Both the position numbers and the translations under genes were made by a program. DNA of 64,000 bases from CAWIVH01 sp963839475. GTDB taxonomy: Bacteria > Acidobacteriota > UBA6911. Each line of letters opens with the position of its first letter. Position 1 is the stretch's first letter. Shown here piece by piece: positions 27,281 through 36,263 of the stretch. The stretch lies in assembly GCA_963839475.1 (NCBI GenBank), contig CAWIVH010000021.1, positions 372,001 through 436,000 on the forward strand. Direction: 5' to 3'. The notes under the pieces are model-generated. The model searched no databases. It saw only the letters and a program-made list of their open reading frames with translations, and was not told the DNA's origin.

Positions 27281-27567
27281 TTTCCAGGCTCGAGCCGGGA
27301 ACAAATGAGACGTGCTCTCCTATCAGAAATTCTTACTCAGGCGACTGCCAATACTGCCGGTTTCGCCGACCCTGTTGTACGCAACAAGCGCTTGCAAAAG
27401 GGAAGCGGCGAATATACATTACCCCCATGCAGAAAACAGCGCGAGTGACAGCAAGTAACAAATTCCAGGGCGTTGGAAGTGGTTTTTGCCCCAGTTTTTG
27501 TTACCTTATTGTTACCTCGGGAAAACAGATAACGCTAAGTTATTGTTAGTTTCTGCTATTTACACGA
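27281..27567. other. Gap between pyrG and tRNA-Gly with no supported gene
   Basis: About 290 bases. A frame starting at 27277 over the pyrG stop codon can be read for 90 codons, but it has no ribosome binding site, no recognisable motif and an abrupt composition change. I see no convincing promoter or structured element, though AT-rich TTGTTA/TTATTG repeats occur near 27497-27548. Confidence 0.5.
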
Positions 27568-27642
<75 letters not shown>

Positions 27643-27686
27643 ACAAAACCGCTGAAATCATTACCACTTACGGGAAATTCAGAACC

Positions 27687-27722
27687 AACGGCCGCAACGG
27701 CCGCAACGGCCGTTTTTCTTTT
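27687..27722 (+). terminator. Rho-independent terminator built from a 9-base tandem repeat
   Basis: Three adjoining copies of AACGGCCGC (the last one lacking the final C) allow ACGGCCG to pair with CGGCCGT, followed immediately by TTTTTCTTTTT. It lies 45 bases after tRNA-Gly and most simply ends its transcript. Confidence 0.7.
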
Positions 27723-27834
27723 TGGGCCCGGATGCGCCTGGTGGGTGACGGAGAAAGGACTGCGCAGGAGCACAGAGCATGCGGAAAAGCACCGGCTCCG
27801 TGTTCCCCGTGCCTCTGCGTTTGCATTTGATTCT

Positions 27835-28842
27835 TTAAGCTTTGTAATAGAGTCGATACCACTCCACGAACTTCTTGATCCCGACTTCGATCGGCGTCGA
27901 AGGATAAAACCCTACCTCCTTGCTGAGGTCGGCGATATCGGCGAAAGTGGAATGAACGTCTCCAGGCTGCATGGGAAGGTGATTTTTGATGGCTTTGCAG
28001 CCGAGTTCCGCCTCCAGCAGCTCAACGACTCTTTTCAACTCTACCGGATCATGGTTGCCGATGTTATAGATCCTGTAAGGAGCGCGACTGGTTGCCGGAT
28101 CCGGGTTATCGCCCGACCAGGCCTCATCGCCGGAGGGCACATGATCGCAGAGACGAATGATGCCGTTCACGATATCGTCGATATAGGTAAAGTCACGCCT
28201 GTGATCGCCGTTATTGAACAGGTCGATCGGCCGGCCTTCCAGGATGGCCTTGGTAAACAAATACAAGGACATATCGGGGCGTCCCCAGGGGCCGTAAACG
28301 GTGAAGAATCGAAGCCCGGTGCACGGGAGCCTATAGAGGTGCGCATAGCTGTGGGCCATCAATTCGTTGGCTTTCTTGCTGGCGGCATAAAGTGAGACAG
28401 GGTGATCGACGTTGTCGTGGACGGAGAAGGGAAGCCGCGTATTGGCGCCGTAGACCGAGCTGCTCGAGGCATATATGAGATGGCCGATGCGTTGGTTCCT
28501 GCATCCCTCCAGCACGTTTAGAAATCCGAGGAGATTCGATTGGACATAGGCGTGCGGATTGGTGAGTGAATAGCGAACGCCGGCCTGAGCGGCCAGGTGG
28601 ATCACGGTATTGAATGAATGGGAGCTGAATAATTCGGCTATGCCCTGGGAATCCGACAGGTCGAGCCGGTGAAAGGCGAAATTCGGAAATGCCTGCAATC
28701 GCGCCAGGCGGGCTTGCTTGAGGGAAACGTCATAGTAGTGGTTGAGATTATCGAGACCCGCCACGGCTATTCCTTCGGAGAGCAGGCGCTGCGCGACATG
28801 GTACCCGATAAATCCGGCAGCGCCGGTAACCAGTATTTTCAT
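27835..28842 (-). CDS. NAD-dependent sugar epimerase, UDP-glucuronate 4-epimerase type
   Basis: Short-chain dehydrogenase-type nucleotide-sugar epimerase of 335 residues. The Rossmann motif GAAGFIG, the YxxxK catalytic pair (YAASKK) with SSSVYG, and the segment RPDMSLYLFTKAI...NGDHRRDFTYIDDIV are those of UDP-glucuronate 4-epimerases, which produce UDP-galacturonate for surface glycans. It is transcribed alone on the minus strand. A related UDP-glucose 4-epimerase activity cannot be excluded. Confidence 0.88.
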   Translation of the reverse strand: MKILVTGAAGFIGYHVAQRLLSEGIAVAGLDNLNHYYDVSLKQARLARLQAFPNFAFHRLDLSDSQGIAELFSSHSFNTVIHLAAQAGVRYSLTNPHAYVQSNLLGFLNVLEGCRNQRIGHLIYASSSSVYGANTRLPFSVHDNVDHPVSLYAASKKANELMAHSYAHLYRLPCTGLRFFTVYGPWGRPDMSLYLFTKAILEGRPIDLFNNGDHRRDFTYIDDIVNGIIRLCDHVPSGDEAWSGDNPDPATSRAPYRIYNIGNHDPVELKRVVELLEAELGCKAIKNHLPMQPGDVHSTFADIADLSKEVGFYPSTPIEVGIKKFVEWYRLYYKA

Positions 28843-29040
28843 TAAGACCTCAAATCTTGCATGGGCTTGTTGAAAGGGATTCAGCGATAGGACGGATAGG
28901 ACTCATCGCTCGTTTGCCGCAGGCGTCTCCGGTCCTCTGTGACTTTATTCCGCCGCAGCCATTTTATCAATACTTTACTGCTCGAGGATCGGTTGCAGAT
29001 TTTTGGTGCATGATTGCGACTTGCTGGTATGATCGGAAGC

Positions 29041-29913
29041 ATGAATAGAAGACACTTTTTCTCCTCATTTGCAGGTGGTCTCGCCTTTGCTTCCCAGGTC
29101 AGCCGTGCCAACGCTCAGACGGTTCCTCGGAACGGGCGCATAAAGCAGGGCATCGCCAGGGGCTGCTTCGGCCGCGACTATCCCTTCGAGGATCTCTGCC
29201 GTGAAGCGGCGCGATTGGGAGTCCAGGGGATCGATCTTGTAGGGGCCGAATTTTTCCCGACTCTGAAAAAATACGGGCTGATTCCCACGATGTTGCCAAG
29301 CGCAAGCGCCATTAGCGACGGCATCATTCACAAAGAACTGCACGACAAGATGGCGCAGAAGATGAGTGCGGACATCGACACCGCCGCCGCTGCCGGGGCG
29401 CCCAATGTTATCGTCCTGGCCGGAGAAAGAAAGCGCAAGCTCGATCCCGTCGCCATGGACGATGCGCAGGGTATGGAAAACGCGGTGGCCTACCTGAACC
29501 GCATTAAAAAGCAGGCCGAAGACAAAGGCGTCACCCTCTGTCTCGAACTGCTGAACAGCAAGGTGAACCATCCGGGCTACATGTGCGATCACACGTCCTG
29601 GGGTGTGGAGGTGTGCAAAAGGGTCAATTCTCCGCGCGTAAAACTGCTGTATGACATCTATCACATGCAGATCATGGAGGGTGACCTCATCCGTACGATC
29701 CGGGAAAACTTCCAATGGATAGGCCACTTCCATACCGCGGGCAATCCCGGCCGGAATCAGTTCGACGACACCCAGGAACTGAATTACCGCGGCATCTGCA
29801 AAGCGATCCTCGATCTGGGTTACAGGGGGTACCTGGTCCACGAATATGGGCCAAGGAAGGGCAGCGACCCCGTCAAGACTCTTGACGAGATGCTCGCCAT
29901 CTGCGACGTATAG
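29041..29913 (+). CDS. Tat-exported TIM-barrel protein, hydroxypyruvate isomerase-like
   Basis: The 290-residue protein opens with a twin-arginine signal (MNRRHFFSSFAGGLAFAS) and cleavage after about residue 25. The rest is an AP-endonuclease-2/xylose isomerase TIM barrel; HTAGNPGRNQFDDTQELNY and DLGYRGYLVHEYGP correspond to the metal-binding C-terminal strands of hydroxypyruvate isomerases. Export through Tat suggests a folded, metal-loaded periplasmic enzyme; its sugar substrate is unknown. Start ATG 29041 is chosen because the Tat motif begins there. The 3' end abuts a decayed arylsulfatase on the other strand. Confidence 0.8.
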   Translation: MNRRHFFSSFAGGLAFASQVSRANAQTVPRNGRIKQGIARGCFGRDYPFEDLCREAARLGVQGIDLVGAEFFPTLKKYGLIPTMLPSASAISDGIIHKELHDKMAQKMSADIDTAAAAGAPNVIVLAGERKRKLDPVAMDDAQGMENAVAYLNRIKKQAEDKGVTLCLELLNSKVNHPGYMCDHTSWGVEVCKRVNSPRVKLLYDIYHMQIMEGDLIRTIRENFQWIGHFHTAGNPGRNQFDDTQELNYRGICKAILDLGYRGYLVHEYGPRKGSDPVKTLDEMLAICDV

Positions 29914-30270
29914 TGTATGGCCGTCGAGTCGGTACTCGAACCGGATCGTCGCCTTCCCCGCAGGAACAACCTGGGTCGCGGCGACATTGAATCGCTGAAG
30001 TCGATATAATTGTAGGTGTAAACCGCGGTTTCCGAAAATCTCGAAGTATTGGGTTTTGTGGCGGCTGTCTGGCTTGCATTATCAAAGGTGTACATCATGC
30101 TCACGCCCTCAATGGGTGCCTGAGGGGTAAGGTTGACCATCTTAGGCTCGGGCAGTCCCGCCGCCCCTCCAGCACGGTGGGAGCAACGTCGACAAAATGG
30201 TGGAGATGTCATTTGCCGCCGTGTCAACTGCCCGCCCGCACGTGTAGCCGTTTGTGCAGCCCGCTCCCAA
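29914..30270 (-). pseudogene. Remnant of an arylsulfatase (sulfatase family) C-terminus
   Basis: Reading the minus strand in several frames recovers consecutive pieces of a typical arylsulfatase C-terminus: HHFVDVAPTVLE, then in another frame AGLPEPKMVNLTPQAPIEGVSMMYTFDNAS, listed here by key residues (AGLPEP, IEGVSMMYTFD), then in a third HKTQYFEIFGNRG and VVPAGKATIRFEYRLDG near the end. At least two frameshifts and a TGA just before HHFVDV break the frame, and the catalytic N-terminal half is absent. It is dead sequence left between the TIM-barrel gene and the aldo/keto reductase. The upper limit is approximate. Confidence 0.72.
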
Positions 30271-30306
30271 CGCAGATTAATGAGCCTGTGTGTTCGAACG
30301 GACCGT

Positions 30307-31161
30307 TTATATCATCGCCAATGAGGTTTTGTCTTTCGGAGGGGGAAATCCGGTGTCCAGTTCATCGAGATCCCCTTCGTTCAGCTGCCAGTCCCATGCG
30401 CCGGCATTTTCCCGTACATGGTCCACCGATGCAGATTTGGGAATCGCAAAAACTCCGTCCTTCCTGGTCAGGAAGTTCAGAGCAACCTGGCGGGGTGTGC
30501 GATTGTGCCGATGTCCGATTCTTTCCAGAAGCTTCCACTCGCGTGATTCCGGACTTGGGAAGTCTCCGCTCGCAAAGGGTGAGTATCCGACGATCGCCAC
30601 TCCTTTGTTTGCGCAATAGGGGATCAGATCGTATTCAATTCCCCGGGCGCGAAGATGGTAGCAAACCTGATCGCATGCCAGGAAAGTGGTTCCACACGAA
30701 TTCATGGCCAGCTGGAGCTGATCCATATCGAAGTTGCTGACTCCGAAGAACCTGGTTTTTCCGTCAGCAGCGAGCTTCTCGAGGGCGCGCATGGTTTCAG
30801 CAATGGGATGCCGCTCGCTCCACCAGTGCAGGAGAAAAAGGTCAAGGTAGCCAGTTCCGAGCCGCCTCAGGCTTTTTTCGCAGGCCTTAATAGTCCCATC
30901 GTAGGTTGCATTGGACGGCAGCACCTTGCTCGCCAGAAACACCTCATTACGCCGGCCGGCAATCGCCTGGCCGACCAGCTCTTCCGCCCTTCCGCTTCCA
31001 TACATTTCCGCGGTATCGATATGGACCATGCCAAGATCGATCCCCATCCGCAAGGCCCGAATTTCCTCTTTTGCCCGCTCCGGCCTATCGCCCATCATCC
31101 AGGTCCCTTGTCCAATGATAGGCAGCCGCACACCCGTTGCACCAAAGTCGCGCTTCCGCAT
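30307..31161 (-). CDS. Aldo/keto reductase
   Basis: NADPH-dependent oxidoreductase of 284 residues. The catalytic tetrad region is visible: Asp and Tyr in DTAEMYGSG, Lys in ASKVLPS, His in LLHWWSER; the C-terminal cofactor motif IPKSASVDHVREN is present. I start at 31161, where GAGGAGG precedes the ATG on the minus strand; the frame extends 59 codons upstream but without similarity. Substrate unknown. Confidence 0.88.
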   Translation of the reverse strand: MRKRDFGATGVRLPIIGQGTWMMGDRPERAKEEIRALRMGIDLGMVHIDTAEMYGSGRAEELVGQAIAGRRNEVFLASKVLPSNATYDGTIKACEKSLRRLGTGYLDLFLLHWWSERHPIAETMRALEKLAADGKTRFFGVSNFDMDQLQLAMNSCGTTFLACDQVCYHLRARGIEYDLIPYCANKGVAIVGYSPFASGDFPSPESREWKLLERIGHRHNRTPRQVALNFLTRKDGVFAIPKSASVDHVRENAGAWDWQLNEGDLDELDTGFPPPKDKTSLAMI

Positions 31162-31355
31162 GCCTATGCCTCCTCGTATCGGCGAAAGCCCCGGATGATG
31201 CCTCTCGGAGCCACCGGTACGCTTTTGACTTATAATCATTTCCAATCCGGATCTCAATATGGATCTTTTCCCCGGCAAAGGCCCTGCAAGTGCGTGTTCA
31301 TTAACCACCGCTGTCAGGATATAATCCAAATCAGGCAAAGCACGAGGAGCTCATA

Positions 31356-31577
31356 ATGCAGGAAATTTACAGAATCATCATTCGGTGTCCCTCGACCAAA
31401 CAGAATCTGGATACGGGCATCCGAATTTCGGGCAGGGAGGCTCTGACCAACAATGCCTACAGGCAGGGAATGGTTTCCTGCCGGTATTGCGGCCAGTTCC
31501 ATTCCATGGATGCCGATGCGTTCCAGGAGCTGGAGCAAAGGTTATCCGGGGACGAGCTCTGGCGTCCCAACCCCTGA
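31356..31577 (+). CDS. Small cysteine-containing protein, zinc-ribbon-like
   Basis: A 73-residue protein preceded by GAGGAG (31344-31349). It has one cysteine near residue 11 (IIRCPSTKQ) and a CxxC pair (CRYCGQ, about residues 42-45), a partial zinc-ribbon-like layout. I do not recognise a family. The good ribosome binding site supports translation. Confidence 0.6.
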   Translation: MQEIYRIIIRCPSTKQNLDTGIRISGREALTNNAYRQGMVSCRYCGQFHSMDADAFQELEQRLSGDELWRPNP

Positions 31578-31694
31578 TATATCGACCGAATCCTTCGCCC
31601 AACAAAGCGAGAAACCGTTAATCTCAAAGCCCGGCTGCGTGCTTGCATCCAAAAAACAAAAGTGGCAGACTGGGCGCTCTCTTCGGAGGCTCCG

Positions 31695-33074
31695 ATGAGT
31701 AACAAAGACCGCAGGATGAACACCTTTTCACCCTGGCTGCTGATCGGAATATTCTCGATTATTTCCGCAGTGCTGATGCCCGATATCGCGGCATTCTCGC
31801 AAAGCCAGACCCGGCAAGTCCCGGTCGATAGCCTGTTGTACGATCTCAAGAATCCCGACCCGGTACGCCGCAAGGAGGCCGCTCAACAGCTCGGAAACAA
31901 TAAAGTCGTACGCGCCGTTCCCGACCTGGTAGCGGCCGCAGGCGATTCAGACGCAGCTGTTCGCAGGGAAATCCTCCTGGCTTTGGAGAAGATGGCCGAC
32001 GCGAGAGCGTTGCCGGCCTTCGTGCTTTTCATCAATGATCCCGAAAAAGATATCGTAGAAAAGGCGATTACTGCCCTGGTAAATCTCTATTTGCCTAAAG
32101 AACGAGGCATGGGAGTGACGCTGAATAAGATGGCCAACTTCTTCAACCCATGGTCCGACGAATGGGCGGAGGTTATCATCGATGCAGGCTTGACAGCCGA
32201 TTCGACCGCCATATCGGCTCTCCAGGACCGCCTGAAATCACCGGACGAGGGGATCAGGATACGGGCCGCAAGGGCTCTGGGCATCCTTCGCGGGAAAGAT
32301 GCTGTCCCGACTATAGTGGAAAGTCTGGGACAAGATCGCAGTAATGGAGTCAAAATGGAGGCCGTCCGGGCGCTGCGAAAAATCAACGATCGTTCCACTG
32401 CCCCAGATGTCATGAATTACCTCAGCTACTCCGATACCAAGACGCGCAATGAGGCAGTCTATGCTATCGGGCGGTTTCGATACCAGCCGGCAGTCCAGGA
32501 ATTGACTCGCCTCTATGAGAAGGAAGCCGCACTGCCCAAGAAACAGGCGGATAAAACCTACAAGGAGCTCCTTCTCGAGTCTCTGGCATTCATCGCCGAC
32601 CCGGGTTCGAAAGACCTGTTTGTGAAGGAGAGTGTTTCACTGGATGAGGCTACGCGATTCAGAGCATTCGAAGGGCTGGCCAGACTTGGGGATTCGGCAA
32701 TGGCCAGCGATGTATCCAGAGAACGCCTGTCCGAAAAAGATCCAAGGGTCAAAACTGCCCAGGCATACGCACTTTATCGGATGGGGCGGGTGGAATATCT
32801 CGATGAGGTGGCAAAAGCATTGGGAAAAAGCAAGACCAGCCAGGATGCCAGGCAATATCTGATGGAACTTACTCCTTCGGAATTCCCGGCGCTCTACGCG
32901 CTGGCCAGGATTGATGATACCGCCGTCCGGGAAGGGCTGGCAGATATTTACGGAACCGTCGGCGATGCCCAGGCTATACCGGTTTTGCAGGAGATGAGCA
33001 AAGACTCGAGGGGACAGGTCTCCGCTTATGCGAACCAGGCGATCAGGAAAATTACGGCCCGAACTTCGAACTAA
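31695..33074 (+). CDS. Membrane-anchored HEAT-repeat protein
   Basis: The 459-residue protein has one N-terminal hydrophobic helix (signal peptide or anchor), then alpha-helical HEAT/PBS-lyase-like repeats throughout (DPVRRKEAAQQLGNNK, DAAVRREILLALEKM, GIRIRAARALGILRGK, NGVKMEAVRALRKI). Such repeats are protein-binding scaffolds; nothing indicates a catalytic site. Start ATG 31695 follows GGAGG at 31685-31689. The coiled-coil protein gene starts 12 bases after its stop, so the two are likely one operon. Confidence 0.82.
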   Translation: MSNKDRRMNTFSPWLLIGIFSIISAVLMPDIAAFSQSQTRQVPVDSLLYDLKNPDPVRRKEAAQQLGNNKVVRAVPDLVAAAGDSDAAVRREILLALEKMADARALPAFVLFINDPEKDIVEKAITALVNLYLPKERGMGVTLNKMANFFNPWSDEWAEVIIDAGLTADSTAISALQDRLKSPDEGIRIRAARALGILRGKDAVPTIVESLGQDRSNGVKMEAVRALRKINDRSTAPDVMNYLSYSDTKTRNEAVYAIGRFRYQPAVQELTRLYEKEAALPKKQADKTYKELLLESLAFIADPGSKDLFVKESVSLDEATRFRAFEGLARLGDSAMASDVSRERLSEKDPRVKTAQAYALYRMGRVEYLDEVAKALGKSKTSQDARQYLMELTPSEFPALYALARIDDTAVREGLADIYGTVGDAQAIPVLQEMSKDSRGQVSAYANQAIRKITARTSN

Positions 33075-33086
33075 GCGGATTCAGGC

Positions 33087-33815
33087 ATGAGGGAAAGCAT
33101 CTCATCAGGTCGCGCTACAAAATGGATCCGCTGGGTCGAATTGGCTGCGCTATTGCTGGTGGGTAGTGAATTGTTCAGGCGAAGCCTGGCCGAATATCCA
33201 ATTCAAAGCCTGCGCGCCACTTATCTGTTGGGAATGGCTGCGGCATTCGCAGGTATGGGTATCCTGCTTCATTCTTTGACATCGTCCGCCCCAAAACCGG
33301 ACTCCCGGCAATCCCTGCGGCCCGCCGGAGCGCCTACAATCCGTGAAAAGGAGAATTCGGAGGAAGACTCACGCAGGGAAGTTGAAAGACTGCGACGAAC
33401 CATTGATCAGTTGACGTCCCAGATATCTCAGCGCAATCGGGATATGGATGAACTGAAAGAGCTCGCGGATCAACAGGTGGAAGAGATTCGAATGCTTCAA
33501 ATCGAAGCAGAAGCCATTCGTCGGGCGGTGGCCGAAAGCGGCCGGATGACCGAGGCTGAGAAAGCCGGCAGTGGAGGCAAAAAACGGTTGGAGGTTGACA
33601 CAGTCTCCAGCTCGTCCGAGAGTCCGGCACGCCAATACGGGAATTTCACGGCATCTTTACGGAACCAGGCGGAGACTGCCGCTGCGGAGAAAAGAGAGGC
33701 TCTTCGCTCCGAAATCGCCTCTCCTTTAGAAACGGGTCCGATCGGGAAGAGAGTTCAGAGCCGGGAAGCCTGCTGGAGTGGCCGAAACGGCCAGCTGGAA
33801 AACGAATCTCGATAA
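33087..33815 (+). CDS. Membrane protein with coiled coil, function unknown
   Basis: The 242-residue protein has two predicted membrane helices in the first 65 residues and a strong heptad-rich coiled coil at about residues 90-150 (EEDSRREVERLRRTIDQL, QISQRNRDMDELKEL), followed by a polar, probably disordered tail. No family is recognised. Its position right after the HEAT-repeat gene suggests a shared envelope function. Confidence 0.65.
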   Translation: MRESISSGRATKWIRWVELAALLLVGSELFRRSLAEYPIQSLRATYLLGMAAAFAGMGILLHSLTSSAPKPDSRQSLRPAGAPTIREKENSEEDSRREVERLRRTIDQLTSQISQRNRDMDELKELADQQVEEIRMLQIEAEAIRRAVAESGRMTEAEKAGSGGKKRLEVDTVSSSSESPARQYGNFTASLRNQAETAAAEKREALRSEIASPLETGPIGKRVQSREACWSGRNGQLENESR

Positions 33816-33903
33816 TATTCTGGACTTTCTCGATTCAATGGAAGATAAAAAGCACAAATAAAAAATGAATCGAATCATTCCCGATAAAAATTGGGGGAGG
33901 AAG

Positions 33904-33979
33904 TGGTGGGCGCCACAGGACTCGAACCTGTGACCCCTGCGGTGTGATCGCAGTGCTCTACCAGCTGAGCTAGGCGCCC
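33904..33979 (-). tRNA. tRNA-Val (anticodon CAC)
   Basis: On the minus strand the acceptor arm GGGCGCC (33979-33973) pairs with GGCGCCC; the anticodon stem CTGCG/CGCAG holds loop ATCACAC with anticodon CAC. The CCA end is encoded (33906-33904). Confidence 0.93.
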
Positions 33980-33992
33980 GTTGAGAAAGAGA

Positions 33993-34021
33993 TTTTTAGC
34001 ATCTTGCAATCCATTTGTAAA
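33993..34021 (-). promoter_or_regulatory. Promoter of tRNA-Val
   Basis: On the minus strand TTTACA (34021-34016), a 17-base spacer and TAAAAA (33998-33993). The predicted start lies about 7 bases before the tRNA. Confidence 0.45.
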
Positions 34022-34046
34022 TAGCCATCCTATTTGGAGGAACATT

Positions 34047-34595
34047 ATGTTCAAGAAGCGAAACCTGATATTCCGGCTATTTCCCCTTCTAGGGCTTCTG
34101 GTGATTCTGGGAACTGCATCCGCCATCGCCCAGGATGACGAACCAGCTGACGTAAAGCAATATCGTGAAGATTACGACCGGCTCCAGAAAGTAATGGCAA
34201 TATCTGATGTGACCAAGCGGTCGGATGCCCTCCTTGTTTTCCTCAAAGAGAGACCCGAATCCAAAATGGTGGATTACGCCCAGGGAAATTACCTGCAGAT
34301 CCTGGAAGGATTGGCTAAGGCTGAAAAGTGGCCCGCCATGGTAACCCTCTCTGAAAAATTTATCAAACAGCGTCCCAAGGTCGGCGAAACCTATTATTTT
34401 TATGGTGCCGCGCTCAAAAACAGCCAGAGGGTCCCTGAAGCCATGGATGCCTTGGCGAAATGCGCGGTCATGAAAAATAACGCTTCACGCAAGGCCAGGG
34501 AATTCCTGGAATACACCTACAAGGCACAAAATAACGGCAGCCTGGTCGGCCTCGACAAGATCTTAAAGAAGGCTGAAGCCGAAGTGGCCAAATAA
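34047..34595 (+). CDS. Secreted helical-repeat (TPR-like) protein
   Basis: A 182-residue exported protein with a signal peptide ending near SAIAQ (about residue 28) and helical pairs resembling tetratricopeptide repeats (ERPESKMVDYAQGNYLQ, VGETYYFYGAALKNSQRV, EAMDALAKCAVMKNN). ATG 34047 follows TTGGAGG at 34034-34040. It stands alone and its role is unknown; a periplasmic binding or scaffold function is typical of such folds. Confidence 0.72.
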   Translation: MFKKRNLIFRLFPLLGLLVILGTASAIAQDDEPADVKQYREDYDRLQKVMAISDVTKRSDALLVFLKERPESKMVDYAQGNYLQILEGLAKAEKWPAMVTLSEKFIKQRPKVGETYYFYGAALKNSQRVPEAMDALAKCAVMKNNASRKAREFLEYTYKAQNNGSLVGLDKILKKAEAEVAK

Positions 34596-34654
34596 AGGAT
34601 TCGGGGAGCGTTACTTCCTTGAAATGCCCTGCCGGGGAGACAAGATCCGCTGGC

Positions 34655-34687
34655 AGGCGGAGCGCCTCGATTTAAATAGCTCCGCCT
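34655..34687 (+). terminator. Hairpin after the TPR-like gene, weak terminator
   Basis: Perfect 9-bp inverted repeat AGGCGGAGC (34655-34663) and GCTCCGCCT (34679-34687) with a 15-base loop. Only a short T-run (ATTT) follows, so termination is a guess. Confidence 0.35.
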
Positions 34688-34841
34688 ATTTCCCCAATTT
34701 CCTCTGCGGCAAAGATGCGGCAACCTCGGGAAACCGGGAAGCGAATACCTGCCCCGTAATTTTCGGGAGCGCATCTGCCGGATCCCGTAAACCATAAAGC
34801 CTATCGCCTCTCTGGACGATAACTTAGCGGGAGAGGTGCGC

Positions 34842-35417
34842 ATGGGGATTCAGGATCGGGTCTTAACCGGGGGCGTTAAACGCCAGGCGGGATACTTTTG
34901 TCATTTGACCATCGACAAGAAACACATGGGAGGTGTGCTTGTCACCAACCAGCTCGGAGTACCGGTCGAGTTCAAATACACTGAACCAGTAACCACGACG
35001 CGTCTCCATTCCATCCTCTATGGGGCGTCCCTCGAACGCTATATTCATGAAACTGTGATCCGGGACCGGCTGAGCAGGGAAATCCGGGCTCTCCCGGATT
35101 TTTTCATCGCACCTTACTCCGAAAAGGAGTTTCTCGGCACCATGGCTGGCAAAGAGATGATGGCCATCCAGTCCATGGCAGGCTCGCCAAGAGAGTCCAC
35201 GGGAGCTTTTACCCGGATAAAAGAACGAGAAGTGATGGTGGAATTGGATGACGGACCTTCGCTCCGAATCTCATTTTCCTCACCCGATGATGCCATTCAG
35301 CGAAACATGATAACCTGGCTTCAGGAATTATCACGCTCGATGGACATCCTGGAGCCCATCGAGCGTGTCTCCAACGCACTAAACATGCTATGCGGGGAAG
35401 AGAAAAAGGCTTTGTGA
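34842..35417 (+). CDS. Uncharacterised cytosolic protein of the signalling operon
   Basis: The 191-residue protein shows a conserved-looking block (VTNQLGVPVEFKYTEPV, TTRLHSILYGASLERYI) but no named domain. It lacks signal peptide or membrane segments. ATG 34842 is preceded by GGGAGAGG; a GTG at 34836 is an alternative. The gene ends in a four-base overlap with the next, and the run continues into a diguanylate cyclase and a Ser/Thr kinase, so a role in signalling is inferred from context only. Confidence 0.68.
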   Translation: MGIQDRVLTGGVKRQAGYFCHLTIDKKHMGGVLVTNQLGVPVEFKYTEPVTTTRLHSILYGASLERYIHETVIRDRLSREIRALPDFFIAPYSEKEFLGTMAGKEMMAIQSMAGSPRESTGAFTRIKEREVMVELDDGPSLRISFSSPDDAIQRNMITWLQELSRSMDILEPIERVSNALNMLCGEEKKAL

Positions 35418-36253
35418 ACCGCTTCTTTTTTGCGCCAGATTCTTCTGAGAACGGTTTAGCAAATCCGGGCACCGTACTGGGCCGATGGATAGGTTCAAAG
35501 TCGCCCAGGATTGGATCTCGCGATCTCGGGGAAAAAACCTTCGGTTTAAAAACAGCAACCGCTTCCTTGCTGCCGACTGAGGTGCGTATCGTCGATGGTC
35601 TCGATGCACACTATGATTTGGATCCGGATAGCATTTACCAACGCAGCTGGGGAGAAATGAGGACCGTAGCCAGATCTCGGGTTGTTGAGGTTCAGCTTCC
35701 TCACCCGGGCGCCACCCGGTTGCGAAACCGGGCACTATTCCCGGAAACGCAGGTCATGGAGCTCAAGCCTGTGGCAGACGCCGCGGTTCGATCGCTCCGC
35801 ATACCGGTTCTGGACGCCGTCGCAGTCCAATCGCTCAAAACCTTGAACGAAGTGGCTTACGTAAAAGGGGAAGTGAGCGAATGCCTGCTGCGCATACCGG
35901 GGGCTCGGGAGGCAACAGCCAGAATGAGATCGTTCCCTCACGTCCGTCGCAGTCTACACCCCACTCAGATCCATCCGGACATAATCGAGAGTTTTTTTCA
36001 GGAAGCGGAGGCCCTCAAAGGACTTCAAGCAGAAAATGGCCAATTTCTAGCATTTTTCAGGAATATCCCGGTCGCCTTGATCTCAAGAATCAGATTTCTC
36101 AAAGAGAGTGGAGTGCTGCTCTATACCATAGCTCCGCCCCATGGGCCCCTTACTGCAAGATTGCATGACATCGCCGCCATCGCGGAACCGGCCAAAGGAA
36201 TCATCCACCTCGTGGTCCACCGCACCCGGAGCCGCGCGATCCTAATCCAATAG
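35414..36253 (+). CDS. Uncharacterised protein of the signalling operon
   Basis: A 279-residue protein with no family I recognise. It is basic, mixed alpha/beta, without signal peptide or clear membrane helices. I start it at GTG 35414 (GTGA overlap with the upstream stop); an ATG at 35390 would add eight residues. It lies 10 bases upstream of the FHA-GGDEF gene. Partnership with the preceding protein is inferred from overlap alone. Confidence 0.62.
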   Translation: MNRFFFAPDSSENGLANPGTVLGRWIGSKSPRIGSRDLGEKTFGLKTATASLLPTEVRIVDGLDAHYDLDPDSIYQRSWGEMRTVARSRVVEVQLPHPGATRLRNRALFPETQVMELKPVADAAVRSLRIPVLDAVAVQSLKTLNEVAYVKGEVSECLLRIPGAREATARMRSFPHVRRSLHPTQIHPDIIESFFQEAEALKGLQAENGQFLAFFRNIPVALISRIRFLKESGVLLYTIAPPHGPLTARLHDIAAIAEPAKGIIHLVVHRTRSRAILIQ

Positions 36254-36263
36254 AGGCACTTCG

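Noticed and set aside
27277..27549. 90-codon frame starting on the pyrG stop
   Set aside because: No ribosome binding site or similarity and odd composition; treated as non-coding gap.
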